From: Triglochin maritima
Lineage: Eukaryota; Streptophyta; Magnoliopsida; Alismatales; Juncaginaceae
Length of the DNA: 64,000 nucleotides
Direction of reading: 5' to 3'
NCBI GenBank assembly: GCA_963682175.1
Contig: OY821771.1
Location: forward strand, 13,949,001-14,013,000
Shown here: positions 30,858 to 40,523 of the stretch, one piece after another
Layout of the letters: each line of letters opens with the position of its first letter
Numbering within the stretch: position 1 is the stretch's first letter
The notes under the pieces: model-generated
The model's input: the letters and a program-made list of their open reading frames with translations, nothing else
Database searches by the model: none
What the model was told of the DNA's origin: nothing
Translations under genes and position numbers: made by a program

Positions 30858-33848
30858 ATGGCTGCTAATTTCCGTGAGGAGGAGCAGTTGCTGGACCCAC
30901 CTGTTCGACCAGTGCTTCCAGTTGTCGTTCCCATACCTCTACGTGATCGATGCTACCCGAGCCGTACAGCTCTACCCTCATGCATCGTATTGCCAGAGGC
31001 TAATGAGAACCATTTTGAGGTTAAGCCTCAGTTTATCTCCATGCTCCCTCATTTCACTGGGAAAGGTGACCCCTATATCTTTCTCAGGGAATTTGAGGAG
31101 GTCTGTGCTATGTTCAAGCTGCAACAACTTAGTACAGACTCCATCCATCTTAGGCTCATTCCTTTTGCACTAAAGGATGACGCCAAGAAGTGGTTGTACA
31201 GCAACCAGGCAAATTCCTTTAGGACTTGGGATGAGTTTCAATCTGCATTCCTCAAGAAGTACTTTCCTAATCATCGGACTCAAAAATTGAGGAACGAAAT
31301 CAATTCGTTCTATCAACATGAGACCGAACCATTTCATGCATATCTTGAGAGGTTCAAAGAGCTACTATGCTCGTGCCCTCACCATGGCATTGAGTTGTGG
31401 CGTCTTTGTCAGATTGTGTATGAGGGTCTTCACATCCCGTCCAGAACGCTCCTTGAGTCCATGTGTCAAGGAGAGTTCTTGGGAAAGGATGAAAGGGAGG
31501 CATGGGGCTTCCTAGAAGACCTCGCTGAGAAAACCATGCAGTGGGAGAGTGTAAGGGAACCACCTGCATCATCTAGCATAGGAGCGAGGATCGCGAATGC
31601 AAACTCAACTAGATCGGGTTCCGCATTTGCTATCGATACCACTACGGCCACCGAGGCGCGCATGGCGGTCTTAATGCGCCGTATGGATTCGATTGAGCTC
31701 CAAAACCAACAAAGTGCACCTCATATGTCCACATCTGGTCCAGTTCCCTGTCATTCATGTGGTAGGATAGGTCATGTAGAAAGCGATTGTGAGTCCATTC
31801 CTCCTGAGATGAAGCGTGTCAACGCCGTCTATGATAGAGCCAGGAATGACCCATACTCATCATCTTATAATCCTGGATGGAGGAACCACCCCAATTTTTC
31901 ATGGAACCAAACTAATGCCCCGGGTGGTCCTTCAAACTCCTCTAGACCACCTTACCAATCACACCAACCTCCCATGCATGCACAATCTTATCAGCAACCC
32001 CAAGTTCCAAGTACCAACCAACCAGGTTTCCCAAATTCTAACAACTTTGAAACCCGATTTAATTCGCTTGAGAACTTGACTCGTGGACTTGAGAACTCTA
32101 TGAAAAAATTTATGTCGTCCACAAGTCAAGTTCTCACTTCAAATCAGCAGACCATCAAATCTCTAGAGCTTCAGATGGGCCAATTGACTCAGTCTGTACA
32201 TGAAAGAGAGAGAGGGTCTTTTCCTAGCCAGCCTGAGACTAACCCTCGTATGTACCAACAACAACACATGCAAAATGAGATTGTGGTACCTCGGGGGAGG
32301 CAAGTGAACCATGTGGAGGAACCTGTTCACCATGTCAATTCCATTGTGACCTTAAGGAATGGAAAACAGGTTGACAATCACATTTCCTTGCCACACCCAC
32401 CACCATCTATGCAGCCCCTCAGTGGGAATGGTGGTGAAGAAGAAGCTGAGGGTGAGGGTAATACACCAAAGCTTTCTTCTCAGGCACAGCAGAAAACCTA
32501 CCTGCCAAAAGCTCCCTATCCAAGTAGGTCAAACAAAAAGCAGAGTGACAACATGGACAAGATATTAGAGGTGTTTAAGCAAGTGAAGGTTAACATCCCC
32601 TTGTTGGATGCCATCCAACAAATACCTCAATATGCCAAAGTGTTGAAGGATCTCTGCACAACCAAGAGGAAGACCAATGTTCCTAAGAAAGCATTCTTGG
32701 CTGTAAATATCAACTCACTTTTGTCCAATCCTACCTACACAAAATACAAGGACCCTGGGTGTTCTACTATTCAGTGTACGATAGGGGACACTAGATTGAG
32801 CAATGTTTTGCTTGATTTAGGATCAGCGGTCAACCTCCTCCCATTCTCTGTTTATCAACATTTGAACTTGGGAGAATTAAAACCAACTAAGATCACCCTC
32901 CAATTAGCGGATAGATCCATTCGTATTCCCATGGGGATTATCGATGACGTGCTTATAAAAGTTGGAGATTTTATATTTCCAGTCGATTTTGTTGTCCTCG
33001 ATACCAATCCTGTTGCGAACACCCACTCTCAAATACCTTTGATTTTGGGTAGACCATTTCTGGCAACCTCCAATGCCTTGATTAATTGTAGAAATGGTCT
33101 CATGAAGCTCTCATTCGGTAACATGAGTGCCGAGTTTCATGTGTTCAACTCTAGTAGGCAACAGGAACCCATGGATGAACCTTTAAATCTAAATCTCATC
33201 CGCCAATTGGAGAAAGCACCACAAAATCAACGAACACCCCTAACCCCAATGCAACCCATTGAGAATGTTCGTGGGCCCAGCGAAGACTCATTGCCTGTCT
33301 TTGCAATGCAACAGAGTGAGCTGGCCTCGAACATGAATGTCCAAAGGGAGTGTTCGTTGCATGATTCAGTTGAGAGTACTAGTGAGAGTGAGACACCTCA
33401 TCATATGCCTATACCAGAAGGTGTCTCTGTCTCATGTCCCTTGGCCCTTAAGCCATTTGAGCTTCATATTGACTCCAACAAGGACCTACCTTTGACCGAG
33501 ATTATGCTTGATGATCTAAATGATGGTGGGAGGTCCTTGTTGGATGACTTGGGGAGAAGCCCCATTCTTAGTGATGCAGGTCTGCTGCATCCATCGAATG
33601 AGCTTGAGGAACTCATTCTGATGCACCTGCCTATTGGTTGGAGGATTTTCTTCGATGAGCAATTAAACCCTAGCGAGGCAACACAACTTCATTCTTTGTT
33701 GCCCACACCCAACCAATATCATGAGGGGTTCGAGCCTTTCAGCTTTGACCTTTCACCCCTCATGACACCTCAGAGTACCAGTGAAGTTTGCCCACCTCGG
33801 CAAGTCTCTGGTCCTCAAAACTTGATGTTCTCATTTGATGTTCCTTGA
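30858..33848 (+). CDS. Gag-aspartic protease polyprotein of the Gypsy element
   Basis: An intact frame of 996 codons from the Met followed by AANFREEE; the frame is open upstream to 30663, so a longer start is possible. Gag core occupies about residues 70-210, with DPYIFLREFEEVC, LKDDAKKWLY, LKKYFPNHR and YLERFKELL. One zinc knuckle, CHSCGRIGHVESDC, is at about residues 298-311, and a Gln/Pro/Ser-rich linker follows. The retropepsin-like domain spans about 640-760 with active-site DLGSAVNLLP, LQLADRS and ILGRPFLAT. Active sites of this family read D-L-G or D-T-G. The last 230 residues are acidic and unassigned, and a stop ends the frame where RT would begin in autonomous relatives. It probably still makes particles and processes gag, but lacks replication enzymes. 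Confidence 0.85.
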   Translation: MAANFREEEQLLDPPVRPVLPVVVPIPLRDRCYPSRTALPSCIVLPEANENHFEVKPQFISMLPHFTGKGDPYIFLREFEEVCAMFKLQQLSTDSIHLRLIPFALKDDAKKWLYSNQANSFRTWDEFQSAFLKKYFPNHRTQKLRNEINSFYQHETEPFHAYLERFKELLCSCPHHGIELWRLCQIVYEGLHIPSRTLLESMCQGEFLGKDEREAWGFLEDLAEKTMQWESVREPPASSSIGARIANANSTRSGSAFAIDTTTATEARMAVLMRRMDSIELQNQQSAPHMSTSGPVPCHSCGRIGHVESDCESIPPEMKRVNAVYDRARNDPYSSSYNPGWRNHPNFSWNQTNAPGGPSNSSRPPYQSHQPPMHAQSYQQPQVPSTNQPGFPNSNNFETRFNSLENLTRGLENSMKKFMSSTSQVLTSNQQTIKSLELQMGQLTQSVHERERGSFPSQPETNPRMYQQQHMQNEIVVPRGRQVNHVEEPVHHVNSIVTLRNGKQVDNHISLPHPPPSMQPLSGNGGEEEAEGEGNTPKLSSQAQQKTYLPKAPYPSRSNKKQSDNMDKILEVFKQVKVNIPLLDAIQQIPQYAKVLKDLCTTKRKTNVPKKAFLAVNINSLLSNPTYTKYKDPGCSTIQCTIGDTRLSNVLLDLGSAVNLLPFSVYQHLNLGELKPTKITLQLADRSIRIPMGIIDDVLIKVGDFIFPVDFVVLDTNPVANTHSQIPLILGRPFLATSNALINCRNGLMKLSFGNMSAEFHVFNSSRQQEPMDEPLNLNLIRQLEKAPQNQRTPLTPMQPIENVRGPSEDSLPVFAMQQSELASNMNVQRECSLHDSVESTSESETPHHMPIPEGVSVSCPLALKPFELHIDSNKDLPLTEIMLDDLNDGGRSLLDDLGRSPILSDAGLLHPSNELEELILMHLPIGWRIFFDEQLNPSEATQLHSLLPTPNQYHEGFEPFSFDLSPLMTPQSTSEVCPPRQVSGPQNLMFSFDVP

Positions 33849-35442
33849 CCAAATGATTATGAGAATATCTTGGTTGATGTATATATCTTGTAAAAAAACA
33901 AAAAAAAGAAAGAAAAAAGAAAAAAAAGTGTGTAATAAAAGACTCCTTCAGTGAGCATCGATTGTTGTGGGCCCCAACCCTTGTGTACTTAGGCCCAATC
34001 TCTTCACGTATTTATCTCCCTTCTTCAGCTTCTCACAGGTTTTGAGGGAATTTGGGTTTGTGTCCATCAACATGACCCTGAACGTCCCTTTGTACTTCAT
34101 GTTGGTGAGATCTTTCCATTTTCATGCATGTATCCATGTAGTATCTTGTTCACATTCATTGAGGACAATGCATGAAGTAGGTGTGGGGGGTGTTTTACGT
34201 GTGTACATAGTCGAGTCTTTTTCCTTTGGTTTTATTTTCTTTTGTTTGTACTGCTAGGGTCATGTTAGTGTGTCGCATTTAACATTGATATATTTGCTTG
34301 CCATGATCCTTCGGTGACTTGTCTTCTTTTGCTTGCCGAGTGCTTTAAAATTTTCACATTTCTTTCAAAATCTTCATGTGTTTGCGAAAGAAAATGTTTT
34401 TGTGGGTTTTGCGTGTGTTTAGCATGTGCAAAACCGTTGAGAGGCAAAGTAAAAAGAAAGCTCCCAAAATTGTCTTGAACTTGATGCATTAGGATTTCTA
34501 GTTTATTGGCTTTACGTCTTGTCGAGTCGTTAGGGCAAGCACCCTGGTTTTCCCTCAGGGGGCGTGTAATCATAGGGTTTCGGTACTCAAACATTTAAAG
34601 AAGTCCACCCCGAACCTAGTGAGTCAAATAATTCGTGTTTGTGAGTATAAGGAAGTTTGTCGTAGTCGAGGGCCCTTAATCTCTTTTTGTGAAACTTAAG
34701 TGTAGGGGTTTTGGTTCCCATGTAGATAAATAAGTGGTGTTCTCTCTTCTCACACGGCTCCTATCACTCGGGAAAGTAGGTCTGAGGGGACTTTGTGCCT
34801 GGTGCTTTCGAGTCATCTGACTTGGGATGCACCGACCGAACTCCTGTTACACGGGTGGTAGGGATCGCCCTATGTGGAGATTTGGGGGAAGGTGTACGTG
34901 ATAGTGTAAGTCCTCAAAGGCAATGATGCACGAAACCTGACCCTGGGAGAATCAAACATCAACCAATAAAATGCTCCAATGAAAAAAAAATGAAAAAAAA
35001 GAAGAAAAAAAAAAGAGTCAAATAAGAACCAAAATGGACTTTACACATTGTATCACATTCAGAAGTTAAGGTTGCCCATGTCTTTCACTCAAGTCCTTAA
35101 CTAACTTTCACAAATAACTCATTAGGCTAGGTGTGTGGACCGATTACATATATAGAGTCGACCCATAGTATTACCGCGTCCCATGATCGACAAAATAAGT
35201 CCAACGAATCGTGTAGCTAGATTGATTAATGCATCTTCTTCGGATTTTGTGGGTATATCCGCTGAAAACCCTCAGGAGACAACACTCCTCCTCCTTGGTG
35301 ACAAGGAGGTTTAACGGCTTGTTGCACGTGCTAAGTGCAACCGTGATTCCTACGAAAGTGAGTTAGGATTTCTTGTTTTTTCGCATGCTTTTCTCTTTCT
35401 TTGTTTTGCTCGGGACTAGCAAAAGTTAGGTGTGGGGGTATT
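33849..35442 (+). other. Non-coding 3' region and purine tract of the Gypsy element
   Basis: It begins with an A/G-rich tract (33890-33940). It contains TTGAGGACAATGCATGAAG followed by GTGTGGGGGG (34155-34190), a block usual downstream of pol in Athila-type elements. A second A-rich tract lies near 34980-35015. It ends in AGGTGTGGGGGTATT at 35428-35442, the polypurine tract for plus-strand priming. No RT, RNase H or integrase motif was found in any frame. Confidence 0.75.
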
Positions 35443-36839
35443 TGATTGACATCATTTGATGCTCATATTTGTATCTTATATCCATTATCTTTCACCTAAA
35501 TAATGCTATGTTACGAGTTTTATGTTTAGTTTTCAGGAATAAATAGGTTTGAAGAGATGAAGCATAAAAGGACCCAAAAGCTGGGAAAAAGGACTGAATT
35601 GTGAGATATGTGGACCAAGATGCAAGGAAGAAGGACCTGAATGCAAGACCGAAGGACCTAAGAGCAAAACAGAATACTCCTCACCATCATGGGGAGTATT
35701 TTGGCAATTCTATTCGGGTCGGAGCTCCAACATGCAAAATAGATGCATCAAATACCAACAAAGCCTTCCAGAAAACCCACAAGAAATTCCAAAGCGATCC
35801 GGACACTGTAGACCGCTAATTAGCGGTCCAAGACCAGTCACTTTTGGCCCAAATGCGCTCAAATTTCTCCAGCACATGTATTAGAGGATGTTGAGGCTAT
35901 TTGTGGTATCTGTTTAGTCCCACATCGGGGGATTGTCCCGGATTAGCTTTTTCCATGGCTATAAATAGAACTCTTCACCTCCTATTGTAATCACTCCATA
36001 TTTTAAGTGGCTATTCTTCCTACTAGAAGTGAGGCCTTGAAGCACACACTAAAGTAGGAAGATGCTACTTTTAATGTGAGTCATTTTATCAATAAAGTTT
36101 TGTGTTTCTTTCATTGTTTCTTTTATGCTCCTTTTATTGTTTGTGCATGTTTTAGTTTAATCGTCTTTTAATTCTAGCTTAGTTTTAATATGCTTTCTTT
36201 CCATAGTTTAATAATTAGTGTAATGTTTAGTGAGTAGTTCCATCCCCTTTGGGGGTGGAGTAGATGTACATACATGCATTAGAGAATGGGATGAATGCTT
36301 TAATTTCAATGTGTTGATTAAACATGAATGTATGCTTGCTTGTTTAGGATAGAATTTATAACTTGATGAGTTTTGCCAAAATAATTAGACACCTCTCATG
36401 CTTGTTTAGGTTCTGAAATAAACAACTTGCATATGTAAATGTTAATCAACCAAGTTGGTGAATAGATTGATAGGTTTAACATTTAGACACTTCATATGCT
36501 TGATAAACACCACCTTCGTGTGCTTAAAGAATGTATTCTACACCCACCTCTTTGCTTGTGTGCACTCACTCCACCCCTTAGGGGTTTTCCATTCCTGAAA
36601 TTCCAACACTTCTATTTTGTTCTTAGCTTAGTTTTTATTTGATCGTTTATTTCTTTGTTTCGCATTTCGTACTTCTTAGCGTAGTTTAGTGTAGAGTAGC
36701 GTGACCAACTCTCTTCTCCATTATTTTCGCCACTTGATTTTGTGCAAACAAGAGGCTGCTCACCTCCCTGAGGACGACCCGTACTTGCCACCGCTTCATC
36801 GCAGCCGTGCACTTGCGGTTTAAATCAAAACGTTCAACA
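35443..36839 (+). repeat. 3' LTR of the gag-protease Gypsy element
   Basis: 1397 bp, collinear with the 5' LTR and carrying the same palindrome (35811-35828). Differences include single-base changes, a one-base shorter A-run and G-run, and a small deletion near 36476. After it, 36847-36868 repeats the LTR end plus the first bases of the internal region, in the 5' LTR sequence version. Confidence 0.9.
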
Positions 36840-36965
36840 AGTTTTTAATTAAAACGTTCAACAAGTTTAGAAAGGCTAATATGGAAATATAGGTCAACTG
36901 AAGGATGTGTAAATAATTAATTATGCAACCTTTGTAATGCACCAAAGCATATAATCCTCCAAACA

Positions 36966-37396
36966 ATTGAGCAACGACATGTCGAGGTCCTGAGCTCCAC
37001 CATCGTGACTCGCATGGCCGAGACGCCAAAGCACAACATTTGGCTCTCCAACCTGGATGTGCGAAATAGCACCCCCCATGGTATAGTCCTATGATCTACG
37101 TCTACAAGAACAACGGATCCGATCCCACGTTCTTTACCTTCGAGGTGCACAGACTTGGGCTGGCCAAGACTCTTGTTCCCTTCTATCCCTACCCTGGTCG
37201 CCTCGGCTTCGACAACGACAAACGCATTCAGATCGAGTGTACCGGTGAAGATGTTCTCTTACTCGAGGCTTCTTCTGATGGATGCCAACGTTGATGAGAT
37301 GGGAGAATTCCCCCCGAGTTAAATTGAACTTGAAGCTTCTGCTTCCTCCTGGTGTCTCCTCGGCTCATCCACCATGTCCGTTGCTAGCTAGCAATC
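36966..37396 (+). pseudogene. BAHD acyltransferase, N-terminal fragment
   Basis: Reading across frames, the sequence gives VEVLSSTIVTRMAETPKHN with IWLSNLDV (36981-37070), then IYVYKNNGSDPTFFTFEV, LGLAKTLVPFYPYPGRLG, IQIECTGEDVLLLEASSD (37093-37275), DEMGEFPP and KLLLPPG. This matches the N-terminal domain of BAHD acyltransferases of the hydroxycinnamoyl-CoA:shikimate (HCT) type, which acylate alcohols or amines with CoA thioesters in the cytosol. At least three frameshifts are needed, and the catalytic HxxxD and DFGWG regions are absent. The fragment ends where the Copia LTR starts at 37397, and no continuation is recognisable beyond 43484. It is a dead gene piece. Confidence 0.75.
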
Positions 37397-38078
37397 TGTT
37401 GGATTATTGAGTTTGGGCTAGGCCCATGAATAACTCAATTGAAGAAATCCAATGTTGAGATGAAGATGAGAACTATTGCCCCATGTGCCATGTGCTCACC
37501 TCACTTTTAGTCCCACATTGGTGAAGCTAACAAGTTGAAGGATGTTGATAAACAAACTATTCACTTGTCACTTTGTAGGTGGAAAGAGAGGATGAGAGAA
37601 TTCTCCACACACGCGCGCGTGGCGTGGCGTGACGTGGTGAGGCGAGGTGAGGCGAGGCGTGGCGTGGCAGCGGGGGATTTGAGGGAAATTAGTTGCTTTA
37701 GCCTCAGGGTGATTAATGTATTTATTTTTGGACCTCAAGATAATTGTTTTTGCAATTAAGTCCTTGACGGTTACAAGAATAAATACATATATATCATGAC
37801 GGTTTCCTCCTGAACACACACGTCTTATTTCCCATCATCTCTCTACGAAAACCATCCCTCTCCGACGATTTCCTATCTCCGAATCCAGAGTTGTTCAACG
37901 CCCAATTTTTGCGAGGTTCCGCGCTGCTTTCGTGGTCCGTCGACTCCGGTGTGCGCCCAATCGACGGTGAGACCGTTCTATCCTGGGAGAAAACCGGCAG
38001 ACCATCAAACACACTGGTATGTGGGCCGATATTTTCTCTGAGGCAAGTCGTCTTGAAATGTTTGTAATTGTATCAACA
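37397..38078 (+). repeat. 5' LTR of the Copia element, U5 deleted
   Basis: TGTTGG to TCAACA. It contains a minisatellite of GGCGT/GGTGA/GGCGA pentamers at about 37620-37672. It also contains the fold-back arm at 38029-38042, complementary to the bases just after the LTR. The stretch between GAGGCAAGTCG (38050) and TTTGTAATTG (38061) is only 10 bp, against about 147 bp in the 3' LTR. Confidence 0.85.
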
Positions 38079-38094
38079 ATCTCAGAGAAAATAT
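38029..38094 (+). other. Fold-back at the primer-site position
   Basis: ATATTTTCTCTGAG at 38029-38042 (inside the LTR) is perfectly complementary to CTCAGAGAAAATAT at 38081-38094, which starts two bases after the LTR end, exactly where a primer site belongs. In RNA a G-U and a C-G pair extend the stem to 16 bp around a loop of under 40 nt. The canonical TGGTATCAGAGC is absent; only the TCAGAG core is shared. Confidence 0.7.
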
Positions 38095-38102
38095 TGTTAA
38101 TT

Positions 38103-39035
38103 ATGTCGTCTAATAATTCGTTTGCGCCAAAAGTGGACATGTCAGGCATGCCGGAAAACGTTTCCGGGCAGAATTTCAAACGTTGGCAACAACGTATGAA
38201 GATCTGGTTGACCACTATTGGGTTAGTTGATGTAATTGAAAAGGCTTTCCCACTTTCTGAAACTGAAGATCCCAAAATCAAAGCAGCACAAGAACTGTGC
38301 CTAGAGAAGGACAAATTATGTCGAGGTTGCATTCTGTTGGCTCTGTCCAACGTGCTATTCGATGTTTATAGTTCGTCCTCCTCTGCTTCTGTGACTGCAA
38401 AGGATTTATGGGATGAGTTGGATAAAAAATATAATACTGAGGACTTAGGTCATGAAAAATATTATGTTGGAAAATTCCTTAAGTTTCAAATGGTGGAAAG
38501 CAAGTCAGTTACTGAACAGGCTCATCAATTTATGATTCTAATCCATGGCTTAAAAGAGGCTGACATGAAGCTTCCTGAGAAGTTTCTGGTAATGTCAATT
38601 ATTGAGAAGTTCCCTCGATCCTGGGAGGACTTCGGGATGTCTCTAAAGCATAGGAGAGAAAAACTAACTATGGATGACCTCATGGTTGCTATTGCAATCG
38701 AGGAGGAACATCGGGGTGAAAAACCAGTGATGCCTGTAGAGTTCCAACCAAAGGAAAACGTATTAATTGGATCCTCATCTAAGTCACATTTTAAAGGAAA
38801 ACCACAACCTATTAATAAGACTAAACCCAAGCTCAAAATCCAGAAAAGGCCAACAAACAATCCATGTTGGAATTGTGGACAGGTCGGGCACTGGGCTAAG
38901 GATTGTCCATCCAAGAAAGCCAAACGCCAACAAGGTACCACTGAATCGACTCCACAGGTCAATGTATTGACTGAGGTGGATGAGACCAACAGTAAGTTTG
39001 TTTCTGTTAATCCTCAAGTTTTTTTCCATTTATGA
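38103..39035 (+). pseudogene. Copia gag
   Basis: 310 codons from the Met of MSSNNSF, only 24 nt after the LTR. The UBN2-type gag domain includes FKRWQQRMKIWLTTIGL, LWDELDKKYNTED, FLKFQMVESKSV and SWEDFGMSLKHR. A CCHC knuckle, CWNCGQVGHWAKDC, lies at residues 255-268. The frame ends early by a frameshift in a T-run at about 39020-39027. The next frame carries the protease, so in an intact element gag and pol would be one polyprotein. Confidence 0.85.
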
Positions 39036-39354
39036 ACCACGTGAGTGGTTGGTTGACACTGGGGCTAATGTGCATGTATGTGCTGACAAGTCCATGTTTG
39101 TCTCTTACCAGCCTGTTGATCGTAGATCTGTGGCGATGGCCAATGGGAATGTTGCAAAGGTGCTTGGAATTGGACGTATCGACTTGAAGTTACCTTCAGG
39201 ACGAATTCTTTCACTGCACAGGACGCATAATGTGCCTGTTGTTTGTCACAATATTATTAGTGGTCCGTGTCTGGTAGTTGAGGGTTATGAAGTAACATTT
39301 AAATGTAACAAAGTTGTGATTACTCTTTCTGGTAATTTTATTGCCAATGGGTAA
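39036..39354 (+). pseudogene. Copia protease segment
   Basis: The frame shifted from gag reads EWLVDTGANVHVCADKSMF, the Copia protease with active-site DTGA intact. VAMANGNVAKVLGIGRIDL and HNVPVVCHNIISG follow. It ends at a stop at 39354; integrase resumes in a different frame, so a second frameshift lies around 39350. Confidence 0.8.
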
Positions 39355-39359
39355 TTGTC

Positions 39360-40487
39360 TTGTGGTGCTTTTTAATTCATGTTGAACCTGCTTTTTATAA
39401 TCGCAATGCTATTTCTGTTAAAGATGTGTCTTCTCCTGTTGTTTATTCCATTGAATCTGGTGATGTTTGGCATAAACGTTTAGGACATGTGAATTATCAA
39501 TGTTTGAAAAGAATGATGAATTTAAATATGATTCCTAAGTATGCTATTGAGAATAAAAAATGTCAAGTGTGTGTACAAGCTAAACAACCGAAAAGACCGT
39601 TTCATTCTGTGACCAGAAATACTAGTATTTTAGATTTAGTACACACTGATACTTGTGAATTCAATGGCATATTAACTAAGGATAAAAAGAAATATTTTAT
39701 CACTTTCATTGATGATAGTTCAAAGTATTGCTATGTTTATCTTTTGAAAAGTAAAGATGAAGCGTTATCTAAGTTTCTTATCTTTAAGAATGAAGCAGAG
39801 ACACAAACTGAAAAGATACTTAAGAGGTTGAGATCTGATAGAGGTGGTGAATATACGTCCAACCTGTTCGAACAAGTGTGTCAGGATTCTGGCATAGTTC
39901 ATGAGGTGACGGCGCCGTATTCTCCACAATCTAACGGAATTGCTGAACGAAAAAATAGAACATTATCTGATATGATTAATGCATTATTAGAGAGTTCAGG
40001 ATTACCCAAATATATGTGGGGAGAAGCTTTGAATACGGTTTGCCATATTCTGAATAAAGTTCCTCAGAAACATAAGGAGGATAGTCCATTCGAACTCTGG
40101 TGTGGTCAAAAACCTAGCCTTAAATATCTTAATGTTTGGGGTTGTCTTGCAAAAGTGTTAATCCCTGAACATAATAGGAAAAAGCTTGGTCCCAAGACTG
40201 TTGATGCAATATTTATCGGAAATGTGATTAATAGCTATGCGTACAAATTTTTGGTAATCAAGTTCGAGATATCTGGCATAGATGTTAACACAATTGTTGA
40301 ATTTCGTGATGCCACATTTTTTGAGGATGTATTTCCCATGAAATCTGGAGTTCCTCAACAAGTTTCTTCTTCAGTTGATCCCTCTACATCTGGTTCCATC
40401 CACGAGCATATGGAAAGGATGACAAATGTGGGGGCAAATTTGTCTATTGCCGATTTTGAGTCTTCTCAAACTCAAGTTGAAATTTAA
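39360..40487 (+). pseudogene. Copia integrase
   Basis: The GAG-pre-integrase zinc-binding region has HKRLGHVNYQCL and CQVCVQAKQ (residues about 38-80). The DDE core shows the first Asp in LVHTDTCEF, the second in LRSDRGGEY and the Glu in IAERKNRTLSDMI, so all three catalytic residues are present. The C-terminal GKGY-like region is FELWCGQKPSLKYLNVWGC. A TAA at 40485-40487 stops the frame, but RT resumes in the same frame at once (PRKSKRSRIAKDLG), so only this nonsense change separates them. The enzyme would insert element DNA into the genome. Confidence 0.85.
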
Positions 40488-40523
40488 CCTAGAAAGAGCA
40501 AACGTTCTCGAATTGCCAAGGAT

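Larger units (their letters stand above)
28239..36839 (+). mobile_element. Gag-protease-only Gypsy element (TR-GAG type), complete
   Basis: Two LTRs (28239-29643 and 35443-36839) are nearly identical. I saw only a few substitutions and short indels, indicating a young insertion. Inside are a tRNA-Asp primer site, a leader with palindromes, one long frame for gag plus protease, a 1.6-kb non-coding 3' region and a purine-rich tract before the 3' LTR. No reverse transcriptase, RNase H or integrase is present between 33849 and 35442. It must borrow these from an autonomous Tat/Athila-type relative, as described for plant TR-GAG elements. The flanks carry an unusual 26-bp direct repeat (28213-28238 and 36868-36893) instead of a 5-bp duplication. 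Confidence 0.85.

Noticed and set aside
33849..35442. Possible hidden RT or integrase after the gag-protease frame
   Set aside because: No YVDD/YIDD-type RT motif, RNase H or DDE integrase block could be read in any frame; the sequence instead matches the non-coding 3' region of Athila-type elements.
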